Assembly: GCA_015179045.1 (NCBI GenBank)
Contig: WHUZ01000001.1
Coordinates: 2,852,001 to 2,916,000 of the forward strand
From: Kalaharituber pfeilii
Taxonomy: Eukaryota > Ascomycota > Pezizomycetes > Pezizales > Pezizaceae
Direction: 5' to 3'
Length of the DNA: 64,000 bases
Shown here: piece by piece, positions 1 to 11,833 of the stretch
Layout of the letters: each line of letters starts with the position of its first letter
How positions within the stretch are numbered: position 1 is the stretch's first letter
The notes under the pieces: generated by a model
Database searches by the model: none
What the model was told of the DNA's origin: nothing
The model's input: the letters and a program-made list of their open reading frames with translations, nothing else
Program-made: the position numbers and the translations under genes

Positions 1-1594
1 AGAGCTGCAGTGAGAGGGAAGAGAACTTTCGACGTAGTATAAGGAAGGACAGCCGGTCAATCAATGCTAGGCGGAATACTGGAAGGTAAGACAAAGCAAA
101 CAAAGAAGGATAGACAAAGCAAACAAAGAAGGATTGGAGGGAAGGGTTCCAGCAGTCGGGTATCGCTCTATCTTTTTCTCTCCAAATCGGCCCTTGATAA
201 TTGGAGATCAATTGTCACGTAGGAAGCGGGAAGCGGGAAGCGGGAGAAGTGGAGAACAAACAAGAACGAAAGGAAGGCTTTAGGGTGGGAGGTAGATCTG
301 CGCTACCGAGGGGAACGACGTAGGAATGTATTGGAGGAAAAGGGGACGAGCGTCTTGATTTTTGAATAAGATGGGGAAAGTCGAGACAAAATGGCGGCTA
401 AGGGCGCAGGTCCGAATCCAACGGGGGTTTAGGAAAAGTGCAATGTATGAGGATAGGTGTAAGAAGCAGGAGGAGATTATGAATTGAAGGCAACTAACCA
501 GAGATGGGAAGAGGCAGCTGGGAGGGGCGACCTATTGCTTAAGACAACGAGAAATCCTGCATTTTAGCCATGATTTGCAGCAGTGAACAGGGGGGGCATC
601 AGAATGGCTAGGAAGGGAGAGACGCGAGATGGATTATGGAGAATAAGGAGGCTGCCTCCAGCAGTTAGCCTACCGTTGGTAAATGAAGTCTGCAGAAGAT
701 TTCGACTCTTTCTACTGTGCGCAAGATGTTTGATTTTCTCGCTATAGTCAAAGATTTCCTTCAGAGTTTCGAGTTAGAAAAGTGGACGAGAAGACAAAGC
801 CAAAATGAAGAACAAATAATGCGGGCTAGGAAGAGTACGGGAGAGGAACGGAATAATGGTAGGAAAGATGCTCTAACAAAGCATGCGATGCGCAAGAATT
901 GCGTACCTACTCACTTGAGAAGGGTGGGCTGTGTAGTTCTTGACTATGAAGTCACAATAAAGAAGGCTCAAGAATTAGAGAAGTAGCACAGAGTTTTGTT
1001 GTGACTGTCGGATTCGGCAGCTATTGGAGGTTATCGTTTCAAAGCTGAAGGAGCCTATCGATCGATCGAGCTGGGGGCGGTGGATTTGAAGGTGCTGAAG
1101 GATGTAGAGACTGCTGCAACTAGACTAGGAGACTGTGGGAATGTTCGGGGGTGTGAGGCCGACAGCAATACTGTAATCTGGGCACGAGAACAGGGGATGG
1201 GTTAGCTTGGGTGTGGGGGGTGGGTTCTAGGTTCTATTATGCGAGTATGAAGGGTGAGATAATGGCTGGATGAGGGGGGGGAGGCTGTGTGTGCGCGAAA
1301 GGCCGGGCACAGGGATCATCTTGGAGAGCACCTGTAGAGTGTGTAACATCCCAGATCGGCGAACTATTCCTGAGGTTAATCCAGATTTTCGGCCAATAAC
1401 TCAAGATGTGGATACCCCAGACTTACTTAGAGAAAGCCCCAAGCAAAAATGGTATGAGATGACACTTGTGTGTATAGCAGCATCATAGCATTGAGTTCAT
1501 TTTGCGTGAAAGCGTTTTTCTCAGCCTCTACATCGTAGGATCCTGTAACGATACCAGACTGTAACGATACATCTATTTCCATCTCTCTTTAAAC
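1..1594. other. Gene-poor stretch, no supported gene
   Basis: Purine-rich, low-information sequence with only short open frames that lack recognisable protein motifs or splice structure. It holds a 23-bp direct duplication at 89-134 (core AGACAAAGCAAACAAAGAAG, twice in tandem) and a small GGGAAGC triplet near 221-245. I see no gene here. Confidence 0.6.
89..134. repeat. 23-bp tandem duplication
   Basis: Two back-to-back identical copies of a 23-bp unit containing ACAAAGCAAACAAAGAAGGA. This is a simple local duplication with no evident function. Confidence 0.85.
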
Positions 1595-1697
1595 ATGCCG
1601 CCTGTCGGAAAAGACGGGTAGTTCTTTAGTTCTTCTAATTACCCGGATATGCCGTGCCAAGGGAGGGTCAGTCCTAGCACGACTCTTGGTATGATAA

Positions 1698-2018
1698 CAG
1701 GGCTGCGGCGGCGGAGAGCAGACGGCGGCTACGGGGCCTTATAGAAGGATCTACGGGAATCAGGCAGGTCTATTAACAGACAAGACAACGGACGAGGAGA
1801 AGAACATCTATAAGAGCAGGCTCCAGGCCCTTATATCTATGCGATCCACCACACCTGCCGATATGGAAGGCAATGGCAATACCAACAATAACACAGACGG
1901 TAGACAGGAGGTCTACATGGGAACGAGGAAGTCAGAACATAGGGAGTCCTGTGCCGGTATCTCTCGGCGTCGGGAGGCTAATGAGTTAGTCCAAGACGTC
2001 CTGCTCTGTCGGCCATAG
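1698..2018 (+). other. Coding-like open stretch, unidentified
   Basis: A 107-codon frame is open from just after an in-frame TAA to a TAG at 2016-2018. Its composition reads as protein (charged and polar, with stretches such as TDKTTDEEKNIYKSRLQAL and RQEVYMGTRKSEHRES) rather than noise, but it has no early ATG. A short possible first exon lies upstream at 1595 (ATG CCG CCT GTC GGA), followed by a potential donor. It could be the tail of a small spliced gene or a relic of a mobile-element protein. I do not recognise it, and no function is proposed. Confidence 0.25.
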
Positions 2019-2241
2019 CACTGTGGCGGTGGTGGAGCCAGTCTGTGGCGACGTGGGGGTGGATGCCTCGTTTAGAAAGTATGATATTGGAACGACTGAC
2101 TAATTATGCGCTAGTGAGCCGTTCTGATACCTTTTTAATATTGATTAATAATAACCGGAAAATAACCAAATATGAGTTAACCGGACTTTGCAAAATCCGC
2201 CTAATGAGCGAGTACGTACTTAGAGTCTTGGCAGTGTATTA

Positions 2242-2746
2242 CTAGTAAGGGTTGTCACTGACTTACTGGGAATATGCTAACTACCAGAGAAATACTCCAG
2301 TGACACTAAGCAAGTGTCATGGGGAACCCTATTTTTTACCCTTGAGAAATTTAGTAAGTAATGCGAATTACCACAAACTTATGCCCCTACACATCACCGC
2401 ATATACGTATCGACTTTAATCTTTTGCATTTAATTCAAAGAGCAATAATACCGTACAACAAAAGCTTAGGAGTGATGTAAAAGCTATCATGATGCTTATG
2501 ATTCTTAATTGATGCAGGATGAACCAATAAATATGAATAGGATATGTATGTATGCATTATTTGTGTTTGTAGATGCATCTGAATGTTGACGTGAATCGGG
2601 ATGTGAATGCGCAGGTGCTGCATAGGATGCGAAGTAATGCGGGTGTATGCAGCAAAGTACGGTAGGCTACTAACTGAGCACAGAAGAGCCCGTTATGATA
2701 CCAGTCGATAGCCATTCCCAGTAAGTCAGTGACAACCCCTAGTACT
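2242..2746. mobile_element. MITE-like element with terminal inverted repeats
   Basis: Two arms face each other about 0.5 kb apart. The left arm at about 2242-2273 and the reverse complement of the right arm at about 2714-2745 share a perfect core of about 25 bp, including GTTGTCACTGACTTACTGGG. Both arms abut a CTAG-like flank. The interior has no transposase. Size, terminal repeats and lack of coding capacity fit a non-autonomous DNA transposon, and the superfamily cannot be assigned from the sequence alone. Confidence 0.7.
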
Positions 2747-4702
2747 TAAGCCATGGTTGTAGAGTACGAGTACAGCATGTTGTATCATCATCGGTAACGC
2801 CTGGAGAATTAAGTCAATAATCCAGGCTTCCGATCCCCGTTCATCTACATACAACGCAAACACACTTATTACACAACCACCATGGGTGACATATAGATGT
2901 ACATCCTCCTTTGGAATAAAAATTTGGCATCTAAATCCTGAGTATATCCGACTTCGTTTTCATGATTTATTTGATCCATGCGAATAAGAGCTGAGCAAGC
3001 TTCATGTAAAGCGCATTGACATACAGCAAGCCTTACTGAAGCACTGTTGGGACCTGAGTTGAAGCCCTTGTAGGAGCTCAAGACCCTCTCTGCCTTCACT
3101 CGCCGCGGTAGTCCGCCGAACCGCCATAGTTCGCTGATGCCGAACCACCATAGTCCTTGTAGTCTACCGAACTGCCGTAGTCCGCCACCACCGTAGTCCC
3201 CTACCGTTGTCGTACCCCTTGGCAAGGCCATAGCAAGGTAGTTTACAGACCCCGAACATAGCATCATGGCAGTGTTCGTTTTCTAGCCTCATGCGTTCTA
3301 GGCACACATCTACTAAGCTAAACAGCGAATCTAATGCTTTACCCATCAGCCCTCATCCTCGCCCCATCCGCAAGTATATATCTAGAGATCGCTCAACGCA
3401 AACATGATTCCTCAATTATGTTCTCAACTAATTTTTGATTCTCATTACTATTGGTGTTTTGTGACTCTTGAGTCATGACTCTTATGTTCACATGCATTAG
3501 TGAAGTCTCCATCACATCATCAGCATCACATGCTTCTTACCGTCAAAAGCTTACCATTTATTTATTGTTGGGGAATCGTTCGAATAGATTCCAAACCTCC
3601 CCAAAATTTCGGATGGTTGCCAGAAGCTCGTCATCTTTGGAGTAGTAGTCCACTTCTCCCATTGTCATCTCCGCTTCTTCCATCGCAAGCATCGATTCTC
3701 CAATCCTTCCTAATCATTCCCTGCTCTTCAGGAGTAGTGTATAGGTCAATCGCTCCTTGTCACAGCTCGACAATCTACGACTTACTAACACCCGCGTCAC
3801 TTGATTTGTTCGCACAGCCGAGCATGATGAGCTGTGGACACCGACGGCCGGCAAGCTCGCAGTAACCGGCTAGGCTGCTAAGCCCATCGTGGCAATTCCG
3901 CACTCGTCGCCGCCTTGTATTATGTTCATGGCCGATGGGGCCTATCGTATATAAAGGCCCTATCTGGCTATCATGTAGATAGTTCTTCTCAATTGCGAGG
4001 CTCCTACTCGTACGCAGTACGGATAGCTGCCATTCGCTCCTGTCGGCCGTGCACAAGAGCACGGCTGCGTGGGACTTTTGCAACTGGGGTTCTTGCTCGC
4101 CTGCTTACCGTGCACCAACTGAGCGCGTTCCAGTGACTCATCCGTCTTCTATATCTCTATATCTCTTCTCTATCTCTTCTCTTCTCTATATAGTACTGAG
4201 ATAAAATCTTTCGTACATAACTTGGGCCTCCTCTCTTATCGTCCAATAGATTTCTATACTCTGTAGCTATAATCTCTACAAGTGGTTGCTGATCAGCACA
4301 TCACATTTAATAAATTTCTGTCAACTTGAGTAAGTCCTGCCCGCATAGTAATCGAAATAAAGATAGCTGATATTCATCTGAACTGAGGATAAAGCTATCT
4401 TAAACCTATCCCCTCATCCCTTCTCAACCCCGCAACTTGATTATTCCGTTGGCACTATATTAATACTGAAAGAATTATGAAATTATAGGTTCTCCCATTG
4501 TACTCTACAGAACTTGCTACTTGGGGAATGTATGGTGGATGGCTTGGTAGGTAAGTAAGAGAGAATGCACTATACAGTTCAGTGAAGGGCTCGGCAAGCA
4601 ATTCAGTATGTGAGCTAACTACAGCTTAGCAGATAAGTTAGGAAGTTCAGTTAACAAGTTCGGCATGTAGTTCTATAAGCGATTTGGCAAGCTACTCGGT
4701 AG

Positions 4703-4792
4703 GGATTCAGCAGGAGATTCAGCAGGTGATTCGGTAGGCAATTCAGCAGGTGATTCAACAGGTGATTCAACAGGGAGCAGGCGATTCCGCAA
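4703..4792. repeat. 12-bp minisatellite (GATTCAGCAGGT)n, degenerate
   Basis: About seven imperfect units of GATTCAGCAGGT lie in a row (variants GATTCGGTAGGC, GATTCAACAGGT). Looser related units extend upstream to about 4590. Confidence 0.7.
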
Positions 4793-5408
4793 GGTGTTGT
4801 TGATGGGTGGGCAACTGGAATGTTGGAAGGATAGAAAAGAAAGATAGTGATAGTGGTGGGGTATTGGGTAGAATAATTGATCAGATAAAGTTGACAAGCA
4901 CTGTGTGTCAGTGATCACTGTACTGACGAGAGAAATAAGGCTGAACACGACAGGGTATTACGGCATTCGAGCGGTAGGAGTGTATGATAATGTGCACATA
5001 AGATGATGAAGCGAGCACAGGATAAAGAAGCGAGGTGTGTGTTTGGTTGGACAGTCCAGAAATTATATGTACGTAGGACTGTAGAGGCATCGTGGGTTCG
5101 CATGCAGATAGACATCGGATTAGATAGATATTGCATCAGACAGGACAATTTAACTACTCTTCTTTTATGACCTTCCCCCTGGCACTTGGTTACTGAGACC
5201 ACCTGTGAGAACTCACTTTACCAGCTCCAGATTCCGGTACCGAGTGCGAGACAGTGGATGCCGTTGAGCCTGCTTTACAACAGTTGTACATATGACTGCA
5301 GTGGAGGGGGCAAGTAAGATAGTAGAGAGCAACCTAAAAGGAGCGGGTCTTGGATAGTGCAGTCGGTGTTAAGTGTACATAACTCTTATCAGTTTTTCCC
5401 TTCTTGAT

Positions 5409-5615
5409 GTCACCCCCGAGCGAAGCGAGTGGGGTCTTTCAAGGAGCATGTGTGCAAGTGGCTGAAAAAGTATGTTCAAACTCACCAGAAAATATTTCTC
5501 GCCGGCGCGCGGGGTGCCATTTGCTATTCCCACCAGAGCCCCTAACCGTGGTCGCAAGCTCTGCTTCAGCCCCCGCCGCACGCTCAACCCCCATTGCGAG
5601 CGTAGCGAGCGGGCA
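5409..5615. repeat. GC-rich GAGCG-AAGCGAG palindromes
   Basis: Two short hairpins lie about 180 bp apart: CCCCGAGCGAAGCGAGTGGGG near 5412 and GCGAGCGTAGCGAGCGGG near 5598, with a GC-rich CCGGCGCGCGGGG tract between. Such palindromes are typical of organellar GC clusters and bacterial intergenic DNA and look foreign to the surrounding sequence. They could mark a nuclear insertion of mitochondrial DNA, but that is unproven. Confidence 0.35.
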
Positions 5616-5863
5616 TTCTCTCGTACATAATATGTACTTGTATCCATGATAGTAGTACCTAGTACAGTACCTAGGTATGCGCCTTGTTCCTCCTGCTGCC
5701 AAGTTTCTGGGCTGCTATGCATATCACCTGGCACAGTGCCGGCGCGATGATGCAGCCTCAAACATTTTGGCACAACCCTTGGCACTATCGTAAACTGTGT
5801 AACCAGACTATGATGAGACAAAATTGACGTTGGTAGTATTCTTTGTTACCACTAGGTCAAATA

Positions 5864-6325
5864 GAGACCTTTCGCAACAAGCTCTAGAGCTTCCCAATGC
5901 CGAGAAACCAGGGTGTCGACCTCTGGAAGTGCCAAAAGACCTTTCGCATAAGCTCTAGAGCTTCCGCTCAAACTGCACAGCAACGCCAAAAAAGGAGGTA
6001 CTGGTCAAATGAGCTCCACTTTACACCTGCTGATTGAGCGCCAGCAACAGTGCTGAGGTTCCCCCCTTGTACTTGAGTATTTGCTTCGTTTTCCTACTCC
6101 AAAGCCTATTAGTTAATTATTTAGACTTTTACAATTCTTACCTTCAGCCTTACCATAGCTATTGTAGTTGTTGAGATACTTGCAGCGAAAGTTGTAGAGC
6201 TTTAATCAGGGGGTGAAGCTTTTCGCTGGAGCTTTAGCTGGGCCACACCTCGTTGACTAGCAGGGGGTGCAGCAGGGGGTGCAGCAGGGGTTTGGGAAGC
6301 TCTAGAGTTTGTTGCGAAATGTGTC
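5864..6325. mobile_element. MITE with about 32-bp terminal inverted repeats and TA flanks
   Basis: The left end (5864 on) and the reverse complement of the right end (to 6325) share TTTCGCAACAAGCTCTAGAG (one mismatch) followed by CTTCCC. Each end is bordered by TA (5862-5863 and 6326-6327), the target-site duplication expected for Tc1/mariner-type insertion. A third copy of the terminal motif lies inside at about 5938-5975, suggesting a nested or tandem end. A CAGGGGGTG triplication sits before the right arm. No coding capacity. Confidence 0.75.
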
Positions 6326-6490
6326 TATTACCCTGTGCTTGTGTGTGCGCTTACTTGTTATCATTGATCAAAATCATTCATTCGTTAAGCAGGTTAGATT
6401 ATAATTAGCCCATCACGTTTTCTATCAATCTGAAAATAAAGTGTCATAACAATCTATCTCCGGTCATGACCCCCTCCGTTCCCATGCACC

Positions 6491-9400
6491 TCAGAACTCC
6501 ATCGCTTCTGGCTCCGCATCCATCTCCGGTTCCGTCTCTGGCTCTTCCTCCTGCCCCTCCTCGTAACCTCCTGCGCCACCACCACCAGTCCCTCCCACCG
6601 CCATCTTCATCTCTCCTGGTGTCCCCACCCCAGCCACAGCAGGCATTCCTCCTTGCTGTTTCCACCTCTCGACCGCCGTCACTGTCATCTCATACACATA
6701 CTGCCCTAAATGCGCTACGTCCTCCATCATCACCGTTTGCCCTCCCTCTTTAGGATCCTCCTCCCCAGCCTTCCGCGTTGTAGGCCACATCTCTCCAACA
6801 ACTAACTCGAGCTTGGTGCTCCGTGAGGCAATGAGCCGACTGAAGGCCTCGGAGAGCTCGTAGCAGGACTCAAAGACGCTGCGGCGGCCGAGGACATATA
6901 AGCCAAGACGCGCACGAGAGAGTGCGACGGTCATGCGGCGCATGTCGCGGAGGTACCCGGGGCGGGCCGTGCGGACAAGGGAGAGGATGACGTCTGTGTA
7001 AAGCATTAATGTTAGTACAGCACCTCCTAATGTCAATGGTATTTCAGATATCAACGAGCAAAGGCGAAAGGAGTTACATACAATCATTCTGCTCCCCCTG
7101 ATACTTATCCACAGTCCCCACCCCGCCCCCCGGTAAACCAAATAACGGATTCCTCGCGCACCTCCTGTGCAATATATCCTTAATCAGTGCCCTCTGTCCC
7201 ACATACGTCGTCAAAACTGTAATCTTCTCCCTTGGATACCCGAGCAGTCGCATGTACTGATAAATCGCTACGGCATACTCGGCCTCGCCTAGGTTTTGGT
7301 AGAAGTGTGACTGCGGACATGTTTCGCCCGCCCCCTTAAAGTCGTCGACATTGATGAATTGGTATTCGTGGCGGAAGCCCGCGTTAGCAGTGGAGTATTC
7401 GGATTGGGTTTCGAGAAGTGGGAGGTTGCCAAGATTCCTGTAGCGCCAGGAGTACAGGGCAGCGATGCAGGGTCGCGCGCGGCCTTGCTGGTCGAGAGCC
7501 ACTGTAGGAACCCCGAGGCGGACGAAGCGGGCGAAGAGGGATTGTTCAAGGTTGGCGTGTTGGCGGAGTGCGAGGTTTTGGATGATGGGCGAGTTCTGGT
7601 GGTGGTCGCCGAGGAGGATGATGCGTTGAAGTGGCAGCTCTCCCTCAGATGTGGGATTCTGTAACGCAAAAGGAATGAAAGTTTCTATCTCAGTAATTTG
7701 TGCGGCTTCCTCCATGACAACATTCTCGTATACGAAGCCAAGTTTTGCTATCTCCTGACGCTGTAGGGAATTGTCAGTATTTCAGAGTTCATATGATGTA
7801 TCTAACACTTACCCTCATCGCAGCATGAGTACTTGTCATGGCAACCACCCTAGCCTCCTTCGCCAACAAGTAGTTCTGCCTATCTCTGGCCGTCCTGAGC
7901 AGTTCAAACGGCCTGATATCTTCCAGCTCTGAGAAGATCTTCTTAATGTGTCTCCATCCACCCATTGCAACCTCCACTGCCTCTTCCGAGCTCAGCGATG
8001 CAGGAAACATCTCGCTGGGAGCATTCGAGAAATAGTGGTTGAACGGATATGCTTCGTGGATTTCCTTGGCAGATTTCTTCCCACTTTGCAGAAACTGTTC
8101 GAAGCGTTCCCATGCAGGCTTTATCCAGACCATGTTGAAGTAATCTGCTGTCTCGCATGTATCTCCATGCGCACCAGGGGCACCAAGGCACGTAGCAAGC
8201 CTGTCAACTTCAGCAAGTAGACGCGAGCGATTATCCATGAATGATTCTACTCGTCCCTGTTTACTATAATTTGTGTCCGACTTGAGATCCTCCTCACCAT
8301 GCCCCAACCTCAGAAGATGTCGTTCATCGATATCCAAAGCCGTGATCTTCTGGAAGAGCTGATTGAGCGCTTGATTGCTGTGTGCTATCAAAAGCGTGCG
8401 CTGCATAGGAAAATTATGATACAGATTGCTGATGATTTGAGTTGCCACGTCTGTCTTGCCAGTTCCCGGTGGCCCAATGATTACTGTGAGGCCAGGATTT
8501 GTTCCTGACACAATGGCCTCCACTGGAAGCAATTTAGCACTGTTGCACAAATGGGTAACAAGAATTCGACTTACCCTGAGCCGGCGTGAACTTGATTTGG
8601 TTTTGTCTCGGCTTATCTACTGGGTATGGCCCCATGTTCGGCAGCTTGTAAGTTCTGACATCGACAGTATTATCATCTATAGGCTCAATTTCAGGTTCTC
8701 TCCTGCGCTTCTTAGTACCTTTTGCATTCGCTGCCTTTTTTAGTTGCCCTGGGAGTGCGCTTGGGATATTCGATACTATATACGGCGGCTGTATGCTCGA
8801 CTCAGCACCTGGCGGCGGTTTGATCACCCTCCCAGGAAAACTTTCCACGAGATGTGTCCAGTCGACAAATGTGTCCCTGAAATCGAGCTCAGCTGGGCGA
8901 TTTGGTATATTTTTATAGTGCGCTCCGGCAGGATCTGCGTATCCCAGAAAAACATCCTGAAGCCATGTGGGCATGGGGACGTCAGATTGGGTCAGCTGCT
9001 GGATTGACTCAAGGACAGGTTTGAAGTTGTTTTCCTGCAATTATCATAAGCATTTGAGACCACACATTAACGTAAAGCGAGCAAAGTTACCCTGCCCTTC
9101 CTGCGAACAATCACATTGATGGACTCATAGATATCAGGCTTTCCATTCTTAGTATTCTCTTCATCTTGCTGTAAATTGTCAGCAAACTCCAAATGCTTCA
9201 ATGCTTTGGACATGAGAGTTCTTCGCATACCCTATACATGCTGGGATCCAGCTTCACGTGTATCCTCCTTTTCCGGTTATTAGCTAGACGGCTCATCTGC
9301 TCCTCTGCCCTTATAACCCTTCCATCCTTGTCTAATATCTGCACAATTTCTGCGGTTCTCAGTGCCTTCAAACCGTATTTATCTGCAAAGGTTGCATTGG

Positions 9401-11371
9401 CCCGTTTGGACGACATAGTATCTGCTTCATCAAACCCCCTGACTGCAAGCAAGAAAACTACATCGTCAGGACGCAGAGAGTCCCAATCCCTCCGTACATC
9501 ATCGGATAGCCTGTTTGTATCTAAGTTGATCTCAGCCCTCACATATGCTGGTTTGTCGCCTCCGACGCGTGGAGGAGCAACTTCAAGAATTCTGTGAAAA
9601 CCATGAGCACTTGATTGTCACGGGCAAGGCCAAATAGAGGACTTACGCAGGTTTTTCAATGACCAGGGCCATCTTAGAAAATCCGGTAAAATTGGTCTGC
9701 ATTGAAGGATAAAGGAGCTTGGGCTGCAGCCTTTTCAGAGCCTCCTCTAGGTCACTCCTTATACCAAAGAATGTCTCGCATCGGTATAGTATGAATGAGC
9801 GCCAGAGGAAATCTCCCACGGTGAGATACTGGAGATTGAGCTTTGGTAATCCAAGCGGTCTAGATCCGTCGTAAGTCTCATGGCGGAGCAAAGTTTCATC
9901 GAATAGATTAGCTTCATTTGGAAGAATAGTCAAACCCGCTGCTTCTTCCTGATAATTCTGCTTCTTTTCGTGCAATGATAACAGCACCTCAATAAAAAAC
10001 TCTCGATCCAGATTAATCGTCACCCCTTTAGGATACGATGTTCGTAGATCCAGCTGTTGGCACAGCTCTCGAACTTGATCATCATTTAACAGAGCAAGGT
10101 GGGTGGAAAGCTCATCTCGCTGGCTAATAGACCCGTAGTTTGAAAGTGCTAGTATGGTTAAGGTGTCTTTAAAATGCTTGATGCACACTCTCTGAAGGCG
10201 GGCAAGGACAGTGCAATGAACCTGATGCCAATCCTCTTGGTTCAGTGAGATGGCTGTGTGGTCGTCAATCGAGAAATTTACGAACCGATAAACGAGTGAA
10301 TGAAGATCTCGAAACAAGCCGTTTACAGGATTCTTATACAACGGTGACAGTTTGATGGCCGTGAGCACGTGGAGGTCCTGTAGCAAGTAATTGACATGCC
10401 GCCGCGTAGGAAGCTGGCTTAACAGGTCTGTTAAAAGCTCAATGAATCGCTCACAGTACGCGAGAATGTCTGAAGATAATTAGCTAAGATTTCCCTATGC
10501 CATCACGACACACTTATCACCTACGCTGAGTCTCAGCTGGATCCTCAGCTTCCTTATAGAGCAGACTTATGAAATCCAGCACCATCTGATACAACCAGGA
10601 CCTCTCAAAACGTAATTTGGCCTTTCCTGCCTCGTCGGCAGCCTCATATCGTTTAAGACTGGCCCTCCATGTCTTCCGTAGCTGTGGGTATTTATCCAGT
10701 CGCAAGTTTCTGGCTTGTTCGGATGATAGATTATGCCATATCGATATCGACACCAACGCGGCGCATTCTTTCCGTACGAGAGCATTATCGAGAGATTGAT
10801 ACGCTGAGACAATGAATGTGGTAAGGTGAGACCGTACTGTGAGTGAGATTGAGCCGTCAATGCACATGGACAATATTCGTCGGAATAGCTCTGAGAAACT
10901 GGCAGGGTCGGAATTAAAGAGGTCTATGAGGCGAAAGCATTAGCATCGCCCCGACTCGAAGACTACCAAACACTGTACCCCAGTTCAATAAGCTCTCTCT
11001 CCTCTTAACATTTACCATCAAGGCAATGCATATAACGTGGAAATTCGTAGCCTCATCAGAAAAGTTCGGCCATAGGTATCTATTCCACACAATGCCAGTC
11101 AGCTGCGATCCACCCAAGGGGCGCGCTGAGCTCACTTTTCCAGAAACTGTAGCTGTTCCAAAACCAAGAGCGATCTGTACCGAAATCCTTCCTTTTCGAG
11201 TACATCATAGAAGTCGGTCTTCACCACGTGAGGCTTGAATTTCGGATTTTTGTCGTTCAGCCAGAGCTTCTTCGCAGATTGCGCCAGCGGATCTGCGCCC
11301 TGGATCTCGGACACCGTAGGCCGCCCGTCGTCAACACCTATCGTCTGGAAAGTAGAAGCTGGCTGGACCAT
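6491..11371 (-). CDS. RNA helicase Aquarius (intron-binding protein; Cwf11 family)
   Basis: Spliceosomal SF1 helicase that contacts the intron upstream of the branch site within the NTC/IBC complex in the nucleus. Ten exons: 11371-11136, 11079-10979, 10923-10525, 10469-9647, 9591-9231, 9168-9091, 9034-8575, 8522-7813, 7760-7082, 6993-6491. All phases close, giving 1449 aa, usual for the family. The helical N-terminal half includes the signature RPTVSEIQG near the start. The Walker A motif GPPGTGKT is at about 836-843 and the Walker B-like motif MEEAAQ at about 1072-1077. DKYQGEQND (motif V) and MTVALSRARLGLYVLGRR (motif VI) follow. The C-terminus is a long acidic tail. Start: an upstream in-frame ATG at 11419 would add 16 residues; the ATG at 11371 fits the family better. 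The next gene upstream (HADH) is on the same strand, 460 nt away. Confidence 0.95.
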
Positions 11372-11833
11372 TTTGTATCGCTTGAAATGCGTTGGCAGGA
11401 CGTTCTGGCACCGTTGCAAGCTTCAATTTGTTTATGTTCAAAAGTTTAGTTTGCAGCAGTTTTGGGCTTCAACCTTCGAGGCGAGCCTTCGCGAATTTTG
11501 GTTAACGCGCCAGTAGATGCTGCTTGGCGCGGATCCTTCTTTTGGGGGTCTTATCGATAAGCGTCACAGTCATCCCTTGCCAACATACTCGAGTACATAC
11601 ACTTGTTTTCCTGCTTCTTGATACATCTGATATATATGCTTTTATATACACATTGCACGCACACTTAACTACGTTTAAATATAGTCAAATCCACTACAAA
11701 TACTCTACCCGCTTGTCATATAACACATTTACTAGTGAAGGGGAGATTTACGGTGACAAAATCTGCTGTCTGACATCACATAATTCACAATGAGGGATGC
11801 AATACAAACCAACCATACCCTCCACGACATAAT
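11372..11833. other. Spacer between Aquarius start and HADH stop
   Basis: Both flanking genes run leftward, so this must hold the HADH 3' end and the Aquarius promoter. It is AT-rich, with several TATATA-type tracts at about 11630-11700. No further gene is visible. Confidence 0.5.

Larger units (their letters stand above)
2747..5863. other. Gene-poor stretch with local repeats
   Basis: No supported gene. Contents: a degenerate GC-rich repeat of roughly 21-27 bp at about 3100-3215 (variants of CCGCCGTAGTCCGCCGAAC), a TATATCTC/TCTTCTC low-complexity tract at about 4145-4195, a 12-bp minisatellite at about 4703-4792, and two GAGCG/GCGAG palindromes at 5409-5615. The open frames of 100-150 codons lack domains and overlap on both strands. 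Confidence 0.5.

Noticed and set aside
3500..3865. 121-codon plus-strand frame
   Set aside because: Low-complexity Ser/Pro/Leu, no domain, overlaps another frame on the opposite strand.
6466..6753. Plus-strand Pro-rich frame
   Set aside because: An antisense shadow of the last Aquarius exon.
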